NCBI RefSeq assembly: GCF_003966755.1
Contig: NZ_AP018005.1
Span: forward strand, 1,054,001 to 1,118,000
From: Candidatus Rickettsiella viridis
Lineage (GTDB): Bacteria > Pseudomonadota > Gammaproteobacteria > Diplorickettsiales > Diplorickettsiaceae
Direction: 5' to 3'
Length of the DNA: 64,000 nt
Every line of letters begins with the position of its first letter. The first letter of the stretch is position 1. Below are positions 8,864 through 18,763 of the stretch, one piece after another. The position numbers and the translations under genes were made by a program. The notes beneath the pieces are model-generated. The model searched no databases. It was not told the DNA's origin and worked only from the letters and a program-made list of their open reading frames with translations.

Positions 8864-9710
8864 GGCTTGGCAAGGAAGCCTTTTTTTTAAGACAACATTA
8901 GGATCTTTACTTTTCATGCTTATTTTGGCTTTGACAGCCTGTAGCACCACCAGTTCACGACGTTATCCACTACGTCAGGATAAACCACCTTCTTTTAGAA
9001 TCAATGCCAATAAAATTCCGAATGCGGTCCCTAAAGCAGAACCTCTAAGCAAGCGCGGTAACCCAAAATCCTATGTCGTTTTCGGGCGTCGCTATTACGT
9101 GTTTAAAAGTGCCAGGGGTTACCATGCCACAGGCACAGCTTCTTGGTATGGTATGAAGTTTCACCGCTTTCAAACATCTAATGGCGAATACTATAATGTC
9201 GCTGGGATGACCGCTGCGCATAAAACACTACCATTACCTACTTACCTGCAAGTAACCAATTTACGTAACGGTAAGAAAGTCATTGTTAAAGTCAATGATA
9301 GAGGGCCTTTTGTGGGTAATCGACTCATTGATCTTTCTTACGTCGCAGCCAAAAAATTAGATATGACCGGCTCAGGAACAGCACCCGTTGCAATTCGCGC
9401 TATCACACCAGGCGTCACTCGATTTGCCAGAAATACTTCCTATACCAAACCATCTTCCGAACAAAGCTCAAAAAACCCAAGCAATCCCTTCATTCATTTA
9501 GGGCTTTTTAAGCAGCATCAACAAGCACAAAAATTGGCGTTGCTTGTTAAACAGTGGACGCAATCCCCCGTTAAAATAGAAGCGAAATCTATCCATAAGC
9601 GTCGTTATTATCAGGTAGTCATCGGTCCTTTACCAAATACAAAAAGTTCACAACAACTGCATCATCAATTGCAATTAGCGGGACTTAGTCAACCTAAAGG
9701 TTTTAATTAA
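8847..9710 (+). CDS. rlpA: RlpA-like septal ring lytic transglycosylase (lipoprotein)
   Basis: An outer-membrane lipoprotein that cuts denuded glycan. The N-terminal hydrophobic stretch ends in the lipobox LTAC. A double-psi beta-barrel domain covers about residues 92-185 (ATGTASWYGMKF, NDRGPFVGNRLIDLS), and a SPOR domain lies at about 215-285 (FIHLGLFKQHQQAQ), which binds septal peptidoglycan. The start lies inside mltB; an internal ATG at 8916 would leave too short a signal sequence. Length 287. Confidence 0.93.
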   Translation: MLIKNKAWQGSLFFKTTLGSLLFMLILALTACSTTSSRRYPLRQDKPPSFRINANKIPNAVPKAEPLSKRGNPKSYVVFGRRYYVFKSARGYHATGTASWYGMKFHRFQTSNGEYYNVAGMTAAHKTLPLPTYLQVTNLRNGKKVIVKVNDRGPFVGNRLIDLSYVAAKKLDMTGSGTAPVAIRAITPGVTRFARNTSYTKPSSEQSSKNPSNPFIHLGLFKQHQQAQKLALLVKQWTQSPVKIEAKSIHKRRYYQVVIGPLPNTKSSQQLHHQLQLAGLSQPKGFN

Positions 9711-9721
9711 GCATTAAACCG

Positions 9722-9756
9722 GATGGCTACACTCATTACATTCGCTCGCAATGACG
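9722..9756. repeat. Half copy of the dispersed palindromic repeat
   Basis: Nearly identical to the right half of the repeat at 6663-6696 and ends CGCTCGCAATGACGG. It abuts the start of the next gene and adds a false in-frame ATG at 9723. Confidence 0.8.
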
Positions 9757-9764
9757 GAGAAAGT

Positions 9765-11240
9765 ATGCAACAGCACCCTCGCTACAAAAAAACAACTTAC
9801 TTTCTCTTTTCTTTATTAGGCATCGCCATTCTGAGCGTATTGTTTAGCCTTAGCTACACCTATCCGCTCACCTTAGGAAAACGCAGCCTTCTTTATAGTG
9901 ATTATGGTAAGTTTTATCATTCACAACGCCTGATGATCGAAGGAAAAAATATTTACTCACCGATTTATTTCATTAAAAATAAAAAATCGTCGGAACCGGG
10001 TCGTGCACTTTTAGCCAAACCAGAATCAAATCCTAAACACGCCATTCGTTTAGCCGGAAATCTCAACCCGCCTTTTTTCACCTTAATTAGTTTTCCCTTC
10101 GCTTATTTGAGCTATACACATGCCTTGCTGTTATGGACTTTTTTTTCCATGCTGGCGGGCTGTTTAAGTATTTTACTCATTCAACAAAAACTTGATCCAC
10201 CCTCACTCAATTCATTACCAACTTGTTTATTACTTTTAATTGCGTTTATTAGTTATTTTCCTACATTTGCTACACTACAATTTGGTCAAGTGAGTTTAAT
10301 ACTACTTCCCTTTCTTGTTTTAGCTTGGCGCGCGGCTCATGAGCAAAAAAGTACAACGGCCGCTATTTTTTTAGGACTAGCCACTAGCTTAAAACCTTTC
10401 ATCGCTCTATTTTTACTTTATTTTTTAATCCGTAAAGAATGGCGCGCACTATGGATTTTTATTGTAACAATACTGATATGTGCTCTTCTAGCGGCTGCAT
10501 TCCTTGGCGTAAATACCTATTACGCATATTATCAGCTCAGTCACCAAATCGCTTGGGCCGCTTCCAATTGGAATGTTTCTATTTATGGCATTTTATTACG
10601 TCTGATAGGTGGAACAGAAGCGAATACGCCCTTGATACCGCTGCATGGTCTTTTTACCGGCGCGTATCTTTTCCTATCGAGTTTATTATTATTAGCACTC
10701 TACTGGTTTTTACGTCCTATTAAAGGCGTCGATCCACAAAAAAAAACCGATCTGGATTTTTCATTTATTTTAATTGCGATGTTATTACTTTCTCCATTAG
10801 GCTGGATGTACTATTTCCCTTTTCTAAGTATCCCTTTTCTAATATTGTGGCATTTTTCAAAAAAAGGATTTTATCCCATTGCACTCCCTTTGCTATTAGC
10901 CGCATTACTTCTGCTGTCTAACATTCCGATTACCTTAATCCCCACCAATCAAATAAATGCTAACAATGCACTCGCCGTGTTTTTAGGCGCTATGCTGTAT
11001 TTTGCAGTACTCATTGGCTCAATGAGTCTACTTTTTGTGATGCGTAGACTTATAAAAAAACAGCCGGCGCCAGATTTTGAAAGAATACCCTTCGGCCTGC
11101 TATTATTGGTCTATATCGTCGTTTTTTTACCTTCAATCTTTGGCATCACAAAGACAACGAATAGCTGGATGCGATATGCTGTTAACTACAGTACGGAATA
11201 CACATTGATCTCTCATCAGGACAATACCGCTTATAGATGA
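9765..11240 (+). CDS. Multi-pass membrane protein, GT87/DUF2029-like
   Basis: A polytopic protein (491 residues, about ten or more helices) resembling DUF2029/GT87 polyprenyl-phosphate sugar transferases: an early periplasmic segment HSQRLMIEGKNIYSP, then LNPPFFTLISFPFAYLS, and LQFGQVSLILLP with LATSLKPFIALF. The frame can be read from 9723, but that stretch is repeat sequence; the ATG at 9765 has GGAGA at good spacing and I choose it. The acceptor and sugar are unknown. Confidence 0.78.
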   Translation: MQQHPRYKKTTYFLFSLLGIAILSVLFSLSYTYPLTLGKRSLLYSDYGKFYHSQRLMIEGKNIYSPIYFIKNKKSSEPGRALLAKPESNPKHAIRLAGNLNPPFFTLISFPFAYLSYTHALLLWTFFSMLAGCLSILLIQQKLDPPSLNSLPTCLLLLIAFISYFPTFATLQFGQVSLILLPFLVLAWRAAHEQKSTTAAIFLGLATSLKPFIALFLLYFLIRKEWRALWIFIVTILICALLAAAFLGVNTYYAYYQLSHQIAWAASNWNVSIYGILLRLIGGTEANTPLIPLHGLFTGAYLFLSSLLLLALYWFLRPIKGVDPQKKTDLDFSFILIAMLLLSPLGWMYYFPFLSIPFLILWHFSKKGFYPIALPLLLAALLLLSNIPITLIPTNQINANNALAVFLGAMLYFAVLIGSMSLLFVMRRLIKKQPAPDFERIPFGLLLLVYIVVFLPSIFGITKTTNSWMRYAVNYSTEYTLISHQDNTAYR

Positions 11241-11285
11241 AAACTTTTCTTTTTCAAGTATCAACAAGCGGTCTTCCCTATTACA

Positions 11286-11405
11286 TGAGTGTCATAAGCA
11301 AAGCTTACGCCACTCACACAAGGGGAGAATCGCGGATCTCCCCTTGTAAAGCCCCATCGCGATATGTGACACTTGAATTTTCAATCCTGAAAATTCAAGT
11401 GTCAC
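11286..11405. promoter_or_regulatory. Three consecutive hairpins upstream of lgt
   Basis: The 175-base spacer before lgt holds TGAGTG/CACTCA (11286-11316), then an 11-bp perfect stem ACAAGGGGAGA/TCTCCCCTTGT (11318-11328 and 11337-11347), then an 18-bp perfect stem with a 4-base loop (11366-11383 and 11388-11405). No T-run follows the last stem, so it is not a simple terminator. It ends 10 bases before the lgt ATG. Confidence 0.75.
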
Positions 11406-11415
11406 GAGGTAAACT

Positions 11416-12228
11416 ATGTTGCCCTATCCCTCAATCAATCCCATCGCCTTTAGCCTAGGACCCATTAAAGTCCATTGGTATGGATTAATGTATGCGGTTG
11501 GATTTATCGGTGCTTGGATATTAGCCAGTTATCGCGCCAATAAGCCCAATAGTGGTTGGACGATGGACCAAGTGAGCGATCTACTTTTTTATACCGCCCT
11601 AGGTGTTATTTTAGGCGGCCGCATCGGTTATATGCTTTTTTATGATTTTTCTAACTTTTTAGCTCACCCCTGGATCATTTTTCAAGTCTGGCAAGGTGGT
11701 ATGTCCTTTCATGGCGGACTACTTGGCGTTCTATTAGCCATCTATCTCTATAGTCGAAAAACCGGTAAACACTTTTTTGATATTACCGACTTTACAGCCC
11801 CTCTTGTACCGATTGGTTTAGGTGCTGGTCGAATTGGCAACTTTATTAACGGCGAATTATGGGGTAGAGTAACGGATGTGCCTTGGGCTATGGTATTTCC
11901 TCACGCAGGTCCATTACCTCGACATCCTTCTCAGCTTTATGAATTTTTCTTTGAAGGAATCCTATTGTTTTCATTTCTGTGGGTTTATTCCAGTAAAAAA
12001 CGACCACGTATGGCCGTTTCGGGCTGGTTTGCGCTGCTATATGGTGTTTTTCGTTTTATACTTGAGTTCTTTCGTCAACCCGATACGCAAATAGGTTTCC
12101 TCGCTTGGAATTGGTTAACCATGGGTCAGTTGCTGTCACTGCCACTGATTATTGTAGGTTTAGCTTTAATTTATAAAGCTTATGCGACTAAAATTAACAA
12201 TGCTGAACACTTGAACGCATCGTTTTGA
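11416..12228 (+). CDS. lgt: Prolipoprotein diacylglyceryl transferase
   Basis: Transfers diacylglyceryl from phosphatidylglycerol to the lipobox Cys of prolipoproteins, the first step of lipoprotein maturation in the inner membrane. The 270-residue product has about seven helices, the N-terminal [11 protein letters not shown], and the signature [17 protein letters not shown] near residues 134-150. GAGG lies just before the ATG. The last upstream hairpin ends 10 bases away and may affect translation. Confidence 0.96.
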   Translation: MLPYPSINPIAFSLGPIKVHWYGLMYAVGFIGAWILASYRANKPNSGWTMDQVSDLLFYTALGVILGGRIGYMLFYDFSNFLAHPWIIFQVWQGGMSFHGGLLGVLLAIYLYSRKTGKHFFDITDFTAPLVPIGLGAGRIGNFINGELWGRVTDVPWAMVFPHAGPLPRHPSQLYEFFFEGILLFSFLWVYSSKKRPRMAVSGWFALLYGVFRFILEFFRQPDTQIGFLAWNWLTMGQLLSLPLIIVGLALIYKAYATKINNAEHLNASF

Positions 12229-12319
12229 CAAAAAAAAGTTGTTTTTGTGCTAGGCAGAGCCCTATAAAAAGAATTTAATAATCTTACTTAGGTCTTAATG
12301 ACTTCATTTTTCAAGCAAT

Positions 12320-13687
12320 ATGCCAAGCCAAGCCGTTCAACATCAAAAAACTTTTTTTTCTGAAAGCAAACTATTATTATTTTTAGCAATACCGCTCATC
12401 ATGAGCGGTGTGATTGAAACCTCTATCGGTTTTTTTTCTAATATCTTTCTAGCCCATCTTGGTACAGAAAACCTCGCTGCTGGCGCACTGGTTAATTGGG
12501 TATTTACCACCATCATGGTCATTGTATGGGGTACATTTTCTGCTGTCACCACCTTAGTGGCAGGTTATTATGGTGAAAAAAATCAAGATCAAATACGCTG
12601 CGTACTTTATGCAGGTCTGCTATTAGCCTTAATATTAATGCTACCTTCCATGCTATTGCTATGGAATCTCGCCCCGATATTCTTATTTTTTGGACAAAAA
12701 CCAGCAACCGTCGCGCTCGCACAACCCTATTTGCACGGCCTTACCTGGGCTATTATCCCTGATTTTATTATCACGATATTATTACAATTTGTGGCAGGGC
12801 TCGGCCGCACCAAAACTAATTTAGCTTTTAGTTTACTGTTTGTACCTATTAGTCTCTTCTTCAATTATAGTTTGATGTTTGGAAAATTTGGCTTACCCTT
12901 ACTGGGTATCGCCGGTATTGGTTGGGGGGCAGCCATTTCTTTCTGGATCATCACGATCGGCTTCATCGCTTATTTCTACTTAAATAAAAGTTATCACGAT
13001 TATTTAAAACCCCCTCGTTTTCATAAAATAGGTCCTGCATTAAAAGAAATCTTTCAAGTAGGTCTGCCATTAGGCTTAATGTACTGCGTTGAAGTAGGAT
13101 TTTTCTTGGCCATGACCATTATCATGGGTCTAATTAATGAAAACACGCTAAGTGCTAATCAAGTCACACTACAATTTTATTGGTTATTTTCGATTGTAAC
13201 CTTTGCATTAGCACAAGGCATCACTATTAAAGTAGGTCATAGTATTGGCCAGAATGATCGCCAAGCCATTAATTACGCCACCTATTTAGGTGTATTTTAT
13301 GCGTGTAGCTTCATGGTACTTGCCGCCATCCTGTATTGGTTTTTTGCTGAACATTTGATCAATATTGATTTTAAATCAACCGCAGAAAATGCAACCATTA
13401 TTCATTTAGCCAAAGAGTTCTTCGCCATTGCCGCTTTAGTGCAATTGGCTGAAGCGGTACGGTTTTCTTTCTTTGGCGCATTACGCGGTTTGAAAGATAC
13501 TCGTTTTACACTACTCATTTCTATTTTCATTTATTGGGTGATGACCTTGCCATTTGGCTATTTATTAGCCATCGTTTTTGGCATGGGTGGCTATGGTATT
13601 TGGTGGGCAACATTAATAGGACAAATCATAGGAACCCCCTTGCTGATTTGGCGTTACCACCGTAAGGTACAAGAATATCTTCTTTAA
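12320..13687 (+). CDS. MATE family efflux transporter
   Basis: A 455-residue, 12-helix cation-coupled exporter of the MATE superfamily. The N-terminal half shows ETSIGFFSNIFLAHLGTENLAAGAL and VAGYYGEKN, and the second half repeats the fold with a related segment ITIKVGHSIGQNDRQ and FFGALRGLKDTRFT. MATE proteins export drugs or metabolites in exchange for Na+ or H+; the substrate here is unknown. Expression is probably independent of gpmI, although gpmI follows by only 24 bases on the same strand. Confidence 0.9.
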   Translation: MPSQAVQHQKTFFSESKLLLFLAIPLIMSGVIETSIGFFSNIFLAHLGTENLAAGALVNWVFTTIMVIVWGTFSAVTTLVAGYYGEKNQDQIRCVLYAGLLLALILMLPSMLLLWNLAPIFLFFGQKPATVALAQPYLHGLTWAIIPDFIITILLQFVAGLGRTKTNLAFSLLFVPISLFFNYSLMFGKFGLPLLGIAGIGWGAAISFWIITIGFIAYFYLNKSYHDYLKPPRFHKIGPALKEIFQVGLPLGLMYCVEVGFFLAMTIIMGLINENTLSANQVTLQFYWLFSIVTFALAQGITIKVGHSIGQNDRQAINYATYLGVFYACSFMVLAAILYWFFAEHLINIDFKSTAENATIIHLAKEFFAIAALVQLAEAVRFSFFGALRGLKDTRFTLLISIFIYWVMTLPFGYLLAIVFGMGGYGIWWATLIGQIIGTPLLIWRYHRKVQEYLL

Positions 13688-13711
13688 ACAGAAAATTAAC
13701 GGCGGAATGCT

Positions 13712-15271
13712 ATGCCAGATTCTAAACGACCTAAGCCTGTACTATTGTTAATCCTCGATGGATGGGGTTATAGCGAAGAAAACGAACATAACGCTATCGC
13801 CCTCGCTAAAACACCACACTGGGATCATTTAATTAAAACCTGTCCTCATGCGCTGTTAAATGCATCGGGACTATCGGTAGGACTACCTGAAGGCCAGATG
13901 GGAAACTCCGAAGTCGGACACTTGACCATGGGCGCAGGTCGTGTGCTTTATCAAGACTTAACACGAATTAATAAATCCATTGCAGATGGCCACTTTTTTA
14001 AAAATGAAGTCTTGTTATCGGCTTTAAAAAAAGCACAAAAATCTCAAAAGGCTGTGCATATCCTTGGTTTATTATCGCCTGGTGGCATTCATAGCCATGA
14101 AAAACATATTTATGCCCTATTACAATTGTGTGCTCAAGAAAATATAAAAAATTGCTATATACACGCCTTTCTCGATGGTCGGGACACACCACCCAAAAGT
14201 GCAATGACATCCATTACTGCACTAGAAAATAAATGTAAAGAACTGGGAATAGGGAAAATAGTCAGTCTCATTGGTCGTTATTATGCCATGGATAGAGATA
14301 AACGTTGGGAACGCACGCAAGCAGCCTATGACTGTTTAACCAACGGCGAAGCTGATTATTATGCCGATACGGCCTTAGATGGCTTACAACAAGCCTATGA
14401 TCGTGGCGAAAGCGATGAATTTGTAAAACCTACTTGTATTCGTGCATCGAATGTTCCACCTATTAAAATTGAAGAAGGTGATATTGTTATTTTCATGAAC
14501 TTCCGCGCTGATCGTGCGCGACAATTAAGCCGTGCTTTTCTTAATATCGGTTTTAGCGATTTTAAACGAAAACAACATCCTCGTTTAGACGAATTTGTTT
14601 CTCTCACCCAATATGCCAGTGATATCCCAAGTCAAATTGCTTTTCCGCAACAATCATTAGAAAATGATCTGGGTAGCTATCTTTCTAAACAAGGTTTGAC
14701 ACAACTTCGCATTGCAGAAACAGAAAAATATGCACATGTTACCTTTTTCTTTAATGGTGGCGTTGAAGCAGAACACCCGAATGAAACACGTGTATTAATT
14801 CCTTCTAAAAAAGTGGCTACTTATGATCTAAGCCCTAAAATGAGTGCCATAGAAATTACGACTCAACTCCTTGAAGTGATTGAAGGAAAAAAAGTCGATG
14901 TCATTATCTGTAACTTTGCTAACCCAGACATGTTAGGTCACACGGGTAACCTAAATGCAACACAAGAAGCCATCACTTGTATTGATGACTGTATTGGCAA
15001 ACTTGTTTCTGCTTTACAAGAACAAGGCGGAGAAGCCATTATTACGGCAGATCATGGCAATGCAGAGTGTATGTATGACGAAAAAACACAGCAAGCGCAT
15101 ACCGCACATACCACCGAACCCGTTCCATTTATTTATGTGGGTCGTCCTGCAAAAATAAAACCACAACACGATAGTGGAACATTAGCTGATATCGCACCCA
15201 CATTATTAGCCGTATTAGGTTTAGCTAAACCAAAAGAAATGACAGGTGAAAATTTAATTATATTTGATTAG
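13712..15271 (+). CDS. gpmI: 2,3-bisphosphoglycerate-independent phosphoglycerate mutase
   Basis: Interconverts 3- and 2-phosphoglycerate in glycolysis using two Mn ions and a phosphoserine. The 519-residue length is typical. Key motifs are present: DGWG near 16-19, GNSEVGHLTMG with the catalytic Ser near 65, HAFLDGRDTPP, and TADHGNAE near 446. GGCGGAA lies upstream of the ATG. There is nothing unusual about it. Confidence 0.97.
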   Translation: MPDSKRPKPVLLLILDGWGYSEENEHNAIALAKTPHWDHLIKTCPHALLNASGLSVGLPEGQMGNSEVGHLTMGAGRVLYQDLTRINKSIADGHFFKNEVLLSALKKAQKSQKAVHILGLLSPGGIHSHEKHIYALLQLCAQENIKNCYIHAFLDGRDTPPKSAMTSITALENKCKELGIGKIVSLIGRYYAMDRDKRWERTQAAYDCLTNGEADYYADTALDGLQQAYDRGESDEFVKPTCIRASNVPPIKIEEGDIVIFMNFRADRARQLSRAFLNIGFSDFKRKQHPRLDEFVSLTQYASDIPSQIAFPQQSLENDLGSYLSKQGLTQLRIAETEKYAHVTFFFNGGVEAEHPNETRVLIPSKKVATYDLSPKMSAIEITTQLLEVIEGKKVDVIICNFANPDMLGHTGNLNATQEAITCIDDCIGKLVSALQEQGGEAIITADHGNAECMYDEKTQQAHTAHTTEPVPFIYVGRPAKIKPQHDSGTLADIAPTLLAVLGLAKPKEMTGENLIIFD

Positions 15272-15337
15272 AAGCTACCTTGACGAAAAATCACTTCAAT
15301 TTTAGAATGATTATCGGCAATCAAGGAATATATAATA

Positions 15338-16105
15338 ATGGGTTATGATAGCTCTCTATACGGTGAATCTAACACAAAGGCTCCTGAATTTCTCTCATTC
15401 GAAAAATCATATTATTCTAAAGAACAATATGATCTTATAAAAAAAAGCTGTGAAGAAATTAAAAAAATTACTGGTCTCCTCTCACGACTTAATAGAATCA
15501 ATAACTTACAATATCAACTACTAAGAAAACAGTTAGATAACATCGAAAAAGAATTTATAATATATCTCCATCGTATTATTGATCATGAAAAAATAGCAAA
15601 AATCCATTCACAAAGTGTAAACTTACTGCATTGTATGTTTCGCGCTAATCTTTTTACCATTTCAATAATAATGACTATTATTATAGCTACCCTACTACTC
15701 CTTCCAATAACTCAGCTTGTAACCATCTCATTAAGCGCCATCATCATTAACACACTGATACTTTTTCAAATTAACGCAATACTTTTAAAAGATGAGTCAC
15801 CTGTTTTACCGGCTATAAAAAACACCATTGCTCTTTCAATAGCCCAATTAGACCGCTTAATAGAAGCGTCAACACAACTCTGCAAAGACATTTTTTTTAT
15901 TATTGTTGAAGATGTAGATCAAGATGAAAGTAAAAAAATGCCTTATGAAAGCCGATTCTCTAATAATTCCGGGCCGTTGTTCTTGCCTTTAAGCTTATCA
16001 GAAAAACGCTTCGTATCTGTCCCATCACTATCCTGTGATAAAGACATACAAACGATTACAAACGATAATATAGATGACCACCCGCTTTACACTTCAACAC
16101 CTTAA
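15338..16105 (+). CDS. Hypothetical membrane protein
   Basis: A 255-residue protein with a polar, coiled-coil-like first third, two adjacent hydrophobic segments at about residues 104-150, and a polar C-terminal tail of about 80 residues. No family is recognised. AAGGA lies upstream of the ATG. The layout (helical head, two-helix hairpin, disordered tail) is common among secreted or host-directed membrane proteins of Legionellales, but that is only suggestive. About 260 bases without a gene follow. Confidence 0.65.
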   Translation: MGYDSSLYGESNTKAPEFLSFEKSYYSKEQYDLIKKSCEEIKKITGLLSRLNRINNLQYQLLRKQLDNIEKEFIIYLHRIIDHEKIAKIHSQSVNLLHCMFRANLFTISIIMTIIIATLLLLPITQLVTISLSAIIINTLILFQINAILLKDESPVLPAIKNTIALSIAQLDRLIEASTQLCKDIFFIIVEDVDQDESKKMPYESRFSNNSGPLFLPLSLSEKRFVSVPSLSCDKDIQTITNDNIDDHPLYTSTP

Positions 16106-16363
16106 ATTTCACTTTAATTATTGCCCTTATTATAAAAAATGAGGCCACCCATGCATTTTTTGTTCTCAACATTATCTGAGCAATAAAGAATCTATTTTTC
16201 CGTTACAAATTCGCAAATTCACTAAAGTGGATTAGACTATAAATAGATACCTTAAAAAAATCGCGCGAAAAATGCGCAAAAAAAACAGCCATGCTCCTCA
16301 AAAATAGGGCTTATGCATACTTTATTGACAGAAAAGTCTGTGTGAGTAAGGAAATAGCTTGCT

Positions 16364-17716
16364 ATGCGATTAAAAATTATACTATTAATTCTTTTCAGCG
16401 GTGCTTTATTAGGCTTTAGTACACCCTTTTCAACTCCCCCACCATTGAAAACAAAAACTACTCCAACAAAACCAGAAGATATGCTTTCTAAAGATGTGCT
16501 GCGCTTTAATCGAGAATTACAAACGATAAAAGCAGAATATGTACAACCCACTTCCGAACATCAATTATTACAGAATGCCATGCAAGGTATGGCCAATGGC
16601 TTAGATCCCCATTCTAGTTTCTTAGATGCGGATGATTTAAAAGATCTACAAACAGCCACCACCGGGGAATTTAGCGGCTTAGGTTTAGAAGTTGCCATGG
16701 AAGACGGGTTATTACATGTAGTCACACCGATTGATGATGGTCCTGCACAAAAAGCAGGTATAAAATCAGGTGATTGGATTTTACGTATTAACAATAGTCC
16801 TATTCAAGGTTTAACCTTACGCGAAGCCGTAAAAAAAATGCGGGGGGAAAAAGGAACACCAATACATCTTACGCTTATTCGTAAGGGCTTACATAAACCT
16901 ATCACTGTTGATCTAAAGCGCGAAACTATTCGTGTACGTAGCGTCAAAGGACGTCTGTTAGAACCTAATTTAGCCTATATTCGCATTAGTAGCTTTCAAG
17001 AAAGCACACGAAAAGATTTAGATAACCTCATCAATCAATTACAACACAAACAAAAAACACCCCTTAAAGGCTTAATACTTGATCTTAGAAATAATCCGGG
17101 TGGTCTATTAACATCGGCCAGCGACGTTGCTAATGCATTTTTGGATCCCAATAAAATGGGCTATCACCACGTCATTGTTTATACACAAGGTCAAACGCCT
17201 GAAGCTAACATGAAGCTCACGGCTAAACCCAACGATCAAATTTATCGTGAAGCAATGATTGTATTAATTAACCAAGGTAGTGCATCAGGCGCAGAAATTG
17301 TTGCCGGCGCACTACAAGATAACAAGCGCGCCGTGATTCTAGGCACCAAAAGTTTTGGTAAAGGTTCCGTGCAAACGGTTATTCCACTCGATGAAACCAG
17401 TGCATTGAAATTAACAACTGCACTCTACTACACACCTTCCGGCCGTTCTATTCAAGCCGCAGGCATTTTACCTGATATTACGCTGGATGAATTAAAAGTC
17501 AGTACCGTCGATGAAGATCCGGTCGATTCAATTTATCTACACGAATCTGAATTAAAAGGACATCTACAAAATGGTAATGCATCACCAAAAAATATTTTTG
17601 AAATGCCTACAACGATTGCAAGCAATGATTTAGTAAAAAATGATTATCAGCTCTTTGAAGCATTCAACTTATTGAAAGGTATGGTAGTACTACAAGAAAC
17701 ACCGATGAAAGGTTAA
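16364..17716 (+). CDS. ctpA: C-terminal processing peptidase (S41 family)
   Basis: A periplasmic serine protease that trims C-termini of envelope proteins. It has a signal sequence (about 1-20), a PDZ domain (about 95-180, FSGLGLEVAMEDG, GIKSGDWILRINN) and an S41 catalytic domain. The Ser-Lys dyad is visible in NQGSASGAEIVAG (Ser near 306) and KSFGKGSVQT (Lys near 331). The 450-residue length matches CtpA-type enzymes. It ends before a clear terminator. The exact name ctpA rather than prc reflects the short form. Confidence 0.93.
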   Translation: MRLKIILLILFSGALLGFSTPFSTPPPLKTKTTPTKPEDMLSKDVLRFNRELQTIKAEYVQPTSEHQLLQNAMQGMANGLDPHSSFLDADDLKDLQTATTGEFSGLGLEVAMEDGLLHVVTPIDDGPAQKAGIKSGDWILRINNSPIQGLTLREAVKKMRGEKGTPIHLTLIRKGLHKPITVDLKRETIRVRSVKGRLLEPNLAYIRISSFQESTRKDLDNLINQLQHKQKTPLKGLILDLRNNPGGLLTSASDVANAFLDPNKMGYHHVIVYTQGQTPEANMKLTAKPNDQIYREAMIVLINQGSASGAEIVAGALQDNKRAVILGTKSFGKGSVQTVIPLDETSALKLTTALYYTPSGRSIQAAGILPDITLDELKVSTVDEDPVDSIYLHESELKGHLQNGNASPKNIFEMPTTIASNDLVKNDYQLFEAFNLLKGMVVLQETPMKG

Positions 17717-17747
17717 AGCATTTTACGGGGTTCGGATCCATCAAGAT

Positions 17748-17770
17748 AAGGGGCAACAGCCCCTTTTTTT
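17748..17770 (+). terminator. Rho-independent terminator after ctpA
   Basis: A 7-bp stem AAGGGGC / GCCCCTT with an ACAA-type tetraloop is followed by a T-run. Confidence 0.9.
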
Positions 17771-17789
17771 AATTCAACGAAGGGTTTTT

Positions 17790-18626
17790 TTATCTACTGA
17801 GTATATGTGTATCTTCTGTGCTCTCGAGCAAACTATCATGCGTACTACTTACCGAACCTTCGGCTTTATCAGCACTTTGAAAAAACGGATCATAAGAAGA
17901 TTTAACATCAACCTTTTCACTTACTCGAGTGCTAAGCATTTTTTCAGCCATTAACTCTTCAAATGACTGGTATCGATTGCTTACTTGAGGCGCTAACATA
18001 GAGCTAGTCTTTGGTTGACCCGCCATTTTGTATTTATCGATACACGCCTTAAGATTATTCTCACACTCTTTTAAATTAGCAGATTTTTGATGGGTACCTT
18101 TTAGCAAATTTCCAACCCATCTTCCAATTTTCATCCCTATAGAACCATTATGATAAGTGTTCAAGCCAAAAAGAATAAGAGCAGCGACAATAAAAGGAAG
18201 AGTAATAGGGAAAATAGCAGCGACAATGGTAGATAATATAAAAAAGCTTACATGAAGAAAGGGAAAAGGAATAAAATAGCTCCCATTGGTTCCCCCACCC
18301 ATACTCCAATACCCTATCCGTTCAGCAAGCTTATTTTTTGTATACTCCCCTAATGCGTTTAATAGCTGAATGTCCTCAGGATATTTTTCTAAACTCGCTA
18401 AAGCATCCTCGATTAAATTTAAGTTACAGTGTATTGGCAATAAGCTTTTATTAATACTAACGGCTGATTTTACTTCCACCCTCTGGGCTTTTCTTGTCCC
18501 TAAGTAGTAAATATCAAATACCAGTGATCTTTTCTGCAAAACGGATTGCAATTGCTTTGCATAACACCCATCAAACAGATATTCTTTCTCTTCTTTATTT
18601 TGCTTATCTTGTTCGCTTATAGCCAT
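17790..18626 (-). CDS. Hypothetical membrane protein with FF-motif tail
   Basis: A 278-residue protein with one long hydrophobic region at about residues 115-150 (probably two helices), a polar N-terminal half and a Ser/Glu-rich tail. No known family. The start has AAGGGGA at good spacing. The tail contains SSYDPFFQS about 31 residues from the end, strikingly like SSYDRGFFKS at the same place in the VWA-ankyrin protein (19918-23763); the two gene ends are also similar at the DNA level. This suggests a shared C-terminal signal. Candidate secreted effector. Confidence 0.65.
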   Translation of the reverse strand: MAISEQDKQNKEEKEYLFDGCYAKQLQSVLQKRSLVFDIYYLGTRKAQRVEVKSAVSINKSLLPIHCNLNLIEDALASLEKYPEDIQLLNALGEYTKNKLAERIGYWSMGGGTNGSYFIPFPFLHVSFFILSTIVAAIFPITLPFIVAALILFGLNTYHNGSIGMKIGRWVGNLLKGTHQKSANLKECENNLKACIDKYKMAGQPKTSSMLAPQVSNRYQSFEELMAEKMLSTRVSEKVDVKSSYDPFFQSADKAEGSVSSTHDSLLESTEDTHILSR

Positions 18627-18763
18627 AAATCCCCTTTATTTACGAGTAGCTTTCGCATTCTATTTAAGAATACCAAACAGATACTTCAGAAAAAAATCAA
18701 TTTTTTTATGGAAAATATTTTTCTAAAACTGAATTATCAATTATCATCACGACTTACTTGTAT

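Noticed and set aside
9723..9764. Upstream ATG extending the GT87-like gene
   Set aside because: The 14 codons are repeat sequence; the ATG at 9765 has a good ribosome site.
11237..11458. 73-codon frame overlapping the lgt start
   Set aside because: It runs through the hairpin region and into lgt in another frame, and has no recognisable composition or conservation.
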